Shown here: positions 58,304 to 64,000 of the stretch, in pieces
How the letters are laid out: every line of letters begins with the position of its first letter
Numbering within the stretch: position 1 is the stretch's first letter
Assembly (NCBI GenBank): GCA_039545355.1
Contig: BCJJ01000009.1
Span: 558,023 to 622,022, forward strand
Reading direction: 5' to 3'
DNA length: 64,000 bases
Source: Trichosporon coremiiforme
Lineage: Eukaryota; Basidiomycota; Tremellomycetes; Trichosporonales; Trichosporonaceae
Made by a program: the position numbers and the translations under genes
The notes under the pieces: generated by a model
Told to the model about the DNA's origin: nothing
Seen by the model: only the letters and a program-made list of their open reading frames with translations
Databases searched by the model: none

Positions 58304-61209
58304 CTACAGACCGCTCAGGACCGACTTGACCCAGGCGTTGCCATCGAAGCGGTCCTGCCACTGCTCAACGAGCGACTTGAGGGCAGCGCGCTGCTCGTCC
58401 TCGCTTCCGTCGGCAGACTGGCCCTTCCACTCGGCCAGGAACTCCTTCACGATCTGCGTACCTTGCTCGACCTCGCCCTCGTCCAGCTTGGGCATCTTGG
58501 CCGCGTCGTCCTCGGTGCCGAAATCCTCGAGCTCGTCCGCCTTGCGCTTCGCCAGCTTGACGACTGCGTCCGGGAAACGCGCGAGCTCTGCGACGTGGAT
58601 ACCAAAACTCTGGTCGCTGTGCCCGTCGATGACCTGGTAGAGGAGCGTGATCTGGCGATCAGAGATGCTCTTGCCTTCGGGAGCCGGCTGAACCTCGGCG
58701 CGAACTTGCAGGTTCTTGACCCACTGCATCTGGTTCGCCATCGCGGTCAGCTCGTGGAAGTGCGTTGCGAACAGGCAGAATGCACGAATGTTCTTGGCTA
58801 TGTGCTCGGAGATAGCCCACGCGAGACCGAAGCCGTCGTACGTGCTCGTGCCGCGGCCGAGCTCGTCGATGATGATGAGTGAGTCACGCGTAGCACTTCG
58901 CAGGATTGTTGCTGTCTCGAGCATCTCGGCCATGAACGTCGACACGCCCTTGAGCTGCGAGTCACCCGCGCCAACACGCGCAAGCACGCAGTCGAAGATC
59001 GGCAGCTGTGCGCTGTCGGCCGGCACGAAACAGCCGAGCTGCGCCAGGAGCGCGATGACACCCAGCTGGCGGATGTAGGTCGATTTGCCGCCCATGTTCG
59101 GTCCAGTCAAGATGGCGAACTCGCTGCTGCCGCGAGTCATCTCATGGTCGTTCGCGATAAACGCAATGTCGTCCTGCACCTCGAGACACGGGTGGCGGGC
59201 ACCGCGGACGAGCACGTCGCTCTGGCCCTTCTCGGCAACAGTCGGCTTGACGTAGGGAATCGGCGCATTGGCGCTAACATGCGCGAAACTGACGAGCACA
59301 TCGAGGGCCGCGATCGTGCCGTCCAGCTCCTCTAGCAGCGGAGCGTACGACGACGCAATGCCCACGACCTCTTTGATCAGGAACTTCTGTTTCTGCTCGT
59401 ATTGCTCCTGCAGATGAAGGTATTCGCCACTGAGCTCCTTGAGCTTCTCCGTCGTAAAGATCGTTCCCGCCTTCTGCACCGCGAGCTCGATGCACCACGA
59501 GTTTTGCCGGATCACATTCGCTTCCGCCTTGGTTACACGGAACGAGTAGTTGTACACCTGGTTGTTCTCGAGATGCAGCTTTTTGTCGATGTCGAGGTTC
59601 AGCTTGCGTCCGACGCGGCGGTGCTCCTCATCCAGTCCGTCGCGCGTGGCAAGGAGCGCATCTCGGAACTGCTGCAGCTCGGGGTCCAACGTAGGCTGCA
59701 GGTGGTAGTGATGGTTGTTCTCGAGCTCCTCAAGGTCGATCGACTCCTCGATGAGGGCCGAGTACTGTTCCAGCTGCGTCGCCTTCTCGCGCAGAGGAAC
59801 AATGAAGTCCTCCTCGAGCACCTGGCCGTGCATTGCGTCCTCTTTCGCGAGATCGTCCAGCGACTCGATGATCTTCGGCAGCACGGCGACTGCTTGGTAC
59901 ACGCGAACGAGGTCCTCGAGTCCTGCGCCACTGCGGTGGAAACGCTTGCAGATGCGATGGAAGTCGGGCATGCGCTTCAGATACTCGTCCTGGATCGTGC
60001 GGCGGCGGACGCTGTCATTGACGAACATCTCGACCATGTCCTGGCGGCGCTGAATAGCGTGGCGGTTCACTAGCGGTTGCTTCAGCCAGCGGCCTAGCAG
60101 GCGTTGCCCCTGACTCGTCTTGCAGTGGTTCAGCAGACCGTACAGGCTCATGTTCTTGTTGCCACCGAGTTCCGGTTGCGGCATGAGGTTGAGGGCCTTG
60201 ACGGCTGAGGCGTCCAACTTCATGAACTGGGAGAGGTCGTGGCGGCGGAGGCGGAACTGGCCGTGCATGGGCGTGTCCATCATGAGCTCGAGGTAAGAGA
60301 TGAGCGCGGCGAGCGCAGACATGGCACACCTGAGGTCGTATTCCGCTGGTTGTTAGTTTTTCAACACCTGGTAAACTCACGCAGCGTGGCTGGGTGCGTC
60401 TCATCGAGCAACCGTGCCATGTCCTGCTCCACACTACCCGCTTCGAAGCTCTTCGACTTCTGCTCCGTAACGATAACGCCGCACCGCTCCGCAAGAGTCC
60501 TGAGTTTGGTGAGATCGTTATTCTTCCGCTTCTCGTCCTCCTGTACGATGCACTCCTTGATGCCAAGCTGGATCAGGAGACTCTCCGTGTTGCTGAAGTT
60601 CTCGTCGTCCTCGTACTGCGACACGCCGATTGTCTTCTCCTGCACGTCGACGAAGGCGGCGCCGACTATCCGCTGCCCTTCCTTGAGCTGGAGCTTGATC
60701 GCCATGCTGACCGCGTTCGCGAGCAGGTCCTCGTGCGCAAAGAGCAAGTCCTCGACCTGCGACAGGTTGCCGGGTGACGCCGACTTGCCGACCTTCCACC
60801 TCGAGTGGTTTCGCTTGCCTGTGGAGCCGGTCTCGGGTTCCCAGATCTCAACGCGCATCTGCCTCGCAGTAAGGCAGTCACGCAGGAATGCCTTCGCCAA
60901 CGTCATGCTCACGGACACGGAGGGAAGGCCGCCGTCCTTAGCGCGGCTGCTGCCCAGATACTTCAGCACGTTGTGGGTTTTGAATACCTGGTCCGCGATA
61001 AGGATAGCGTCAGGTCCATGCGCACTGTAGTAGCCGTCGCGATCAAACAGGCGAACGAGCCCTTCAGACCGAGGGGGCATGCGCCGCTTCACAAAGTCGG
61101 CAAACTTCTCCTGCGTGTCGCCGTCTCCGCGTCAGTCACTTCCGGAAGACCTCCACTTACCCATGTCGAACGACGACTTCTGCTCCGTCGTCAACTCCTT
61201 GTCGTACAT
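58304..61209 (-). CDS. MSH2: DNA mismatch repair protein Msh2 (MutS homolog)
   Basis: Three exons: 61209-61161, 61124-60381 and 60345-58304, coding 944 aa, the usual Msh2 length. Seen in order: MutS domain I ([17 protein letters not shown]), the connector ([18 protein letters not shown]), the lever/clamp region ([33 protein letters not shown]) and the ATPase. The ATPase has Walker A in [15 protein letters not shown] (about 679-693), [19 protein letters not shown] (Walker B and signature) and [11 protein letters not shown]. Msh2 pairs with Msh6 or Msh3 to recognise mispairs and small loops in the nucleus. Both introns are tiny (35 and 36 nt). No Phe-x-Glu mispair motif is expected, since that belongs to Msh6. 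RAD23 lies directly upstream on the same strand. Confidence 0.95.
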
Positions 61210-61574
61210 TGGCTGCAAGTCAGTTTGTCGTTGCTCCTCTAATAACTGACCATCGTGGGCGACTATTGGTGCGATGACAGATGACGGTGGTGAAGTTCGG
61301 TCTGACGAGTTGACTGGACTCGTAAACATTACCGACGCGTCTGGGGCGCGCGTCGGGACCAAACCAAAAGTGGAGGTGGCAAGTCGCCGCCCTTGCACAC
61401 CGGACGTCTCGTCGTTATGCGCGCCATCGTCCGTTGTCTTCCTCGATGCCTAGACCGGACTGCCATACAACAATGGCATCATGCAAACGCGCCGCATTAT
61501 AAACATACATGTCCAAGAATCTCGAGGACCTCACCTCCCGCCTCAGGTATTGTACACCACTATGCCTATGTTTC
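61210..61574. other. Intergenic between RAD23 and MSH2
   Basis: 365 bp holding the RAD23 3' end and the MSH2 promoter, both genes on the - strand. No distinct element was recognised. Confidence 0.5.
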
Positions 61575-62944
61575 CTACATCTGCTCGTCCTCCTCGGCAA
61601 TCTCAAACAGGTAGTTGGCGGCCAGCTCCTCGTTCTTGTCGCACGCCAGGAACGCCTGAAGAACAACCTGGCGGTCAAAGCCAAGCTGCTCAAGTCGCTC
61701 AACGGCAGCGGCCTCCTCCTGCGTCAGGTTAACGTGCATGACCTGGGCACCTCCGTAGTCCTCGCCTCCATCGTCCTCATCACCGACGCCGAGAAGATCG
61801 TACAGAGCCTGGGGGTTCTGGTTGAGCATCTGGGTGAGTCCAGGGTTCGAAGCAGCGATCTGCTGGAGGAGCGGCTGGATGAGAGCAGGGTTCTCCTGGA
61901 CAGCCTGGCGGATGCGCTGAAGCTGGGGCGAGTTGGCGAGCTCTCCAAGAGACTCACCGCCCGCACCAGCTCCGGCACCAGCTCCAGCAGCTGAAAGACC
62001 TCCTCCGCGATCACGGTTCATGGCAGCCTCGGCAGCGGCGAAGAGGTTGTCGGCACCGGCTCCACCCGACGAAGAGGCGGGGGCAGCAGCGGGCGGCGAG
62101 GCAGCGGCAGGGGCGGCGGAGGGGCTGGTGGTAGCGGCGGGAGCGGCGGCGGGCGCACGAGGAGCGGGAGCAGCTGACGGCTCAGGCTCCGGAATGTTTC
62201 CGCTCATGAGATACTCGACAGCACGGTCGGGGTTGTTGTAGCTCGCGCGGAGAGCCTTAACGACCTGGTCGCGCTCGAAACCCATCTCCACCATTCCATC
62301 GATAGCGTTCTGGAGGGCAGCTCCGGTGACTGTTGTTAGCTGCAACAGAAGTTCATCAGCCTTACGGAAAGAAGATCCGAGAGCGGTCTCAGCGGGGGCA
62401 GAGCCCTCAGTCGAAGTGGCGGGGGCAGACTCGGTAGTCGACGATGTCGCGGCAGCGGCAGGTGTCGACTCAATAGCAGGGGTGGAGGCAGCGGGAGCCG
62501 AAGCGGCAGGGGCGGGAGAGGACGAAGCAGGAGCGGGAGCGGCGGCAGCAGGAGTCGACGATGACGCAGCGGCGGCGGCGGGGGTAGCCTTGGGCTGTGA
62601 AAGTCAGTCGAGATCTATTATCCCTGTACACAATGTCGCTCACCTTGGACACCATCACAACAAGGAAGTCCTTCTCCTTGATCTTGAGGTCGCCGACGGT
62701 CGCATCGTCCTTCAGAATCTTTCCTACAATGTTAGTCTGTGACGAACAACAACTCCCACCAGAGTAGATAAGCTTCTGAAGCTCGGCAGGGAACGACTGG
62801 GCCTCCTGGATCTTCTTCTTGAGGCCGCCGATCTGCGTGGTCAGCTTTCCGCTCTCGTTAGGGCCGGCTTCAACTCACGGTCTCCGACTCATCGGCGTCA
62901 ATCGAGAAGAGCTTGTTGGTCACTGTCTTGAACGTGATCTTCAT
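61575..62944 (-). CDS. RAD23: UV excision repair / proteasome shuttle protein Rad23
   Basis: Five exons: 62944-62879, 62832-62760, 62723-62644, 62594-62366 and 62329-61575, coding 400 aa. The ubiquitin-like domain (1-73) starts [30 protein letters not shown] and ends [11 protein letters not shown] Pro/Ala/Ser linker follows. UBA1 is at about 155-192 ([29 protein letters not shown]). The XPC/Rad4-binding domain is at about 277-330, with [26 protein letters not shown]2 is at about 351-392 ([32 protein letters not shown]). Rad23 stabilises Rad4 in nucleotide excision repair and carries ubiquitinated proteins to the proteasome. The intron at 62330-62365 is 36 nt, in frame and without a stop, so both spliced and unspliced forms are open. 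Splicing is preferred because its sites match the other introns. Confidence 0.94.
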
Positions 62945-64000
62945 CGTGGCTGGTATGAAGAAGTGGATGTGGGGGATCTGATGTGACTGAGGGGGTCCTG
63001 TCAACGTCTCAAGCCTGATGAGACGCAAGCGTCACCATTCGAGCGTGGGAAGGCTAGGCACGTGTGATCAATCTGGGTGGCGGACGGATCTAACCCGCTG
63101 CATTAATCAGGGTCAAAACATCATTAATCAGAACCTCACTGCATCGCTCGTGGATTTGCTCGCACGTCGTAAGCTGACGACCAGAGCAAACCAGGAGCAT
63201 GTATGCAGTTCTCACAAACGAACGCTTCTCCTGGGGGCAGTGTAATCGATGCTGCATTCGGAGATTGCCACTGGCTCCCGCAGTGAAGGAATGCCCCACG
63301 CCCAGATTACTCAAGTCCGCTGCAGGCGTACCGGCTGAACCAAAGCTCGATCGTGATCGCATTGAGCCACCTTTGCAGAGAACTGAGTTGTACTGGCGGC
63401 TTCTGCATTGGTAATCACCTCGCAGTGTGTGCAACAGTTGGAGAATGGAAACGAAGTGCTGTAACGAACTGAGTGGACGGGGTCGGGCGAGTTTCCTTCA
63501 GAGGAACCTTCAGTCAAGCTAGTCAGGCGCAACCGTCAGTCCGCCCGCAACGTTTAGATCTACTCCCCACCCCGGCGCCTCTCGCCGTGGCATTACATGG
63601 CGCCCAGTGAAGCATGGTGCGGGTTGAGGCGTCAAGTCACAGTCTCGGAGTGTCAGTTGTCCTCCCTTGGCTATGCTCGTCAGGCCATGACCTCAGGGGT
63701 GGGTGCTCTGCAGGACGCAGAAGCCCGCTTCAGCAATGCAATCGTCAGTGGTACAAGTGGTCGTACCACTGTCACGAGCTCATCAAGGGGCTCTTCACGT
63801 TAGTGATTATTTCTGAGCTTGGACACAGTTGATAAGTGGTAGGTCGACGTATGAGGACGCTGTCGGAGAGGTTGATGGTAGCCTGGTGGTGGCTGCGGTC
63901 GTTGCATGCCCGCGAAACAGAACCCTCGGTCATCAAGATAAGACGCAGCTCGGGGTGATCGGGTCAGCGTCTCGGTGCAGCTGATGCAGCGGCGATCGCA
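62945..64000. other. Right flank, RAD23 promoter
   Basis: About 1 kb to the window edge. The left part is the RAD23 promoter, read on the - strand. Only short chance frames are seen, and no RNA gene or repeat was recognised. Confidence 0.4.

Noticed and set aside
1..64000. CRISPR arrays, transposons, prophage or bacterial operon features
   Set aside because: The window is a spliced fungal genome. No direct-repeat arrays, transposase or reverse-transcriptase domains, or terminal repeats were seen.

Overview
This is a eukaryotic, intron-rich, GC-rich window from a basidiomycete fungus, most likely a tremellomycete of the Trichosporonales type. The evidence is the gene content: Pbs2, Atg13, Nta1, Erg27, a Cys3-like bZIP factor, and a GPI glycoprotein of the basidiomycete 'macrofage-activating glycoprotein' family. 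The very short introns agree with this. The genus is inferred and was not tested.

Nineteen spliced protein genes and one tRNA can be modelled. Left part (+ strand): a GCK/Ste20-type kinase (2614-5154), an NCS1 purine/cytosine permease (6629-8298) and an OPT oligopeptide transporter (9875-12806). Then mostly on the - strand: a bZIP factor (14682-15638), a large PH-domain Caf120/Skg3-like protein (19897-26291), 3-ketosteroid reductase ERG27 (27714-29193), LSM3 (+, 29629-30275), an unknown acidic protein (30378-31274), ribosomal protein RPL27 (32099-33099), two tandem NmrA-like genes (33662-36538) and an unknown coiled-coil protein (37648-39248). A 3.7-kb gene-free stretch with a 95-base assembly gap follows. 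Right part: PBS2, SER3/SER33 and ATG13 on +; NTA1 on -; an intron-containing tRNA-Thr on +; then the glycoprotein, MSH2 and RAD23 on -.

The genes do not form one pathway. Themes are nutrient uptake and nitrogen/sulfur control (NCS1, OPT, bZIP, NmrA-like), stress and starvation signalling (PBS2, ATG13, the GCK kinase), RNA metabolism (LSM3, Caf120-like, RPL27) and DNA repair (MSH2 next to RAD23).

The strongest unusual signal runs through every gene. About 50 introns were modelled, and in nearly all of them the branch-site motif CTRAC (often AGCTRAC) lies directly against the acceptor, usually 4-12 nt before the end of the AG. There is almost no room for a polypyrimidine tract. Other points of interest are a two-codon uORF ending 3 nt before the ATG13 start, a start codon split A|TG in RPL27, in-frame 33- and 36-nt introns, and duplicated promoter modules in front of the two NmrA paralogs.

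Exon coordinates were worked out by hand from reading frame and splice motifs. Coordinates given for genes span the whole CDS including introns.
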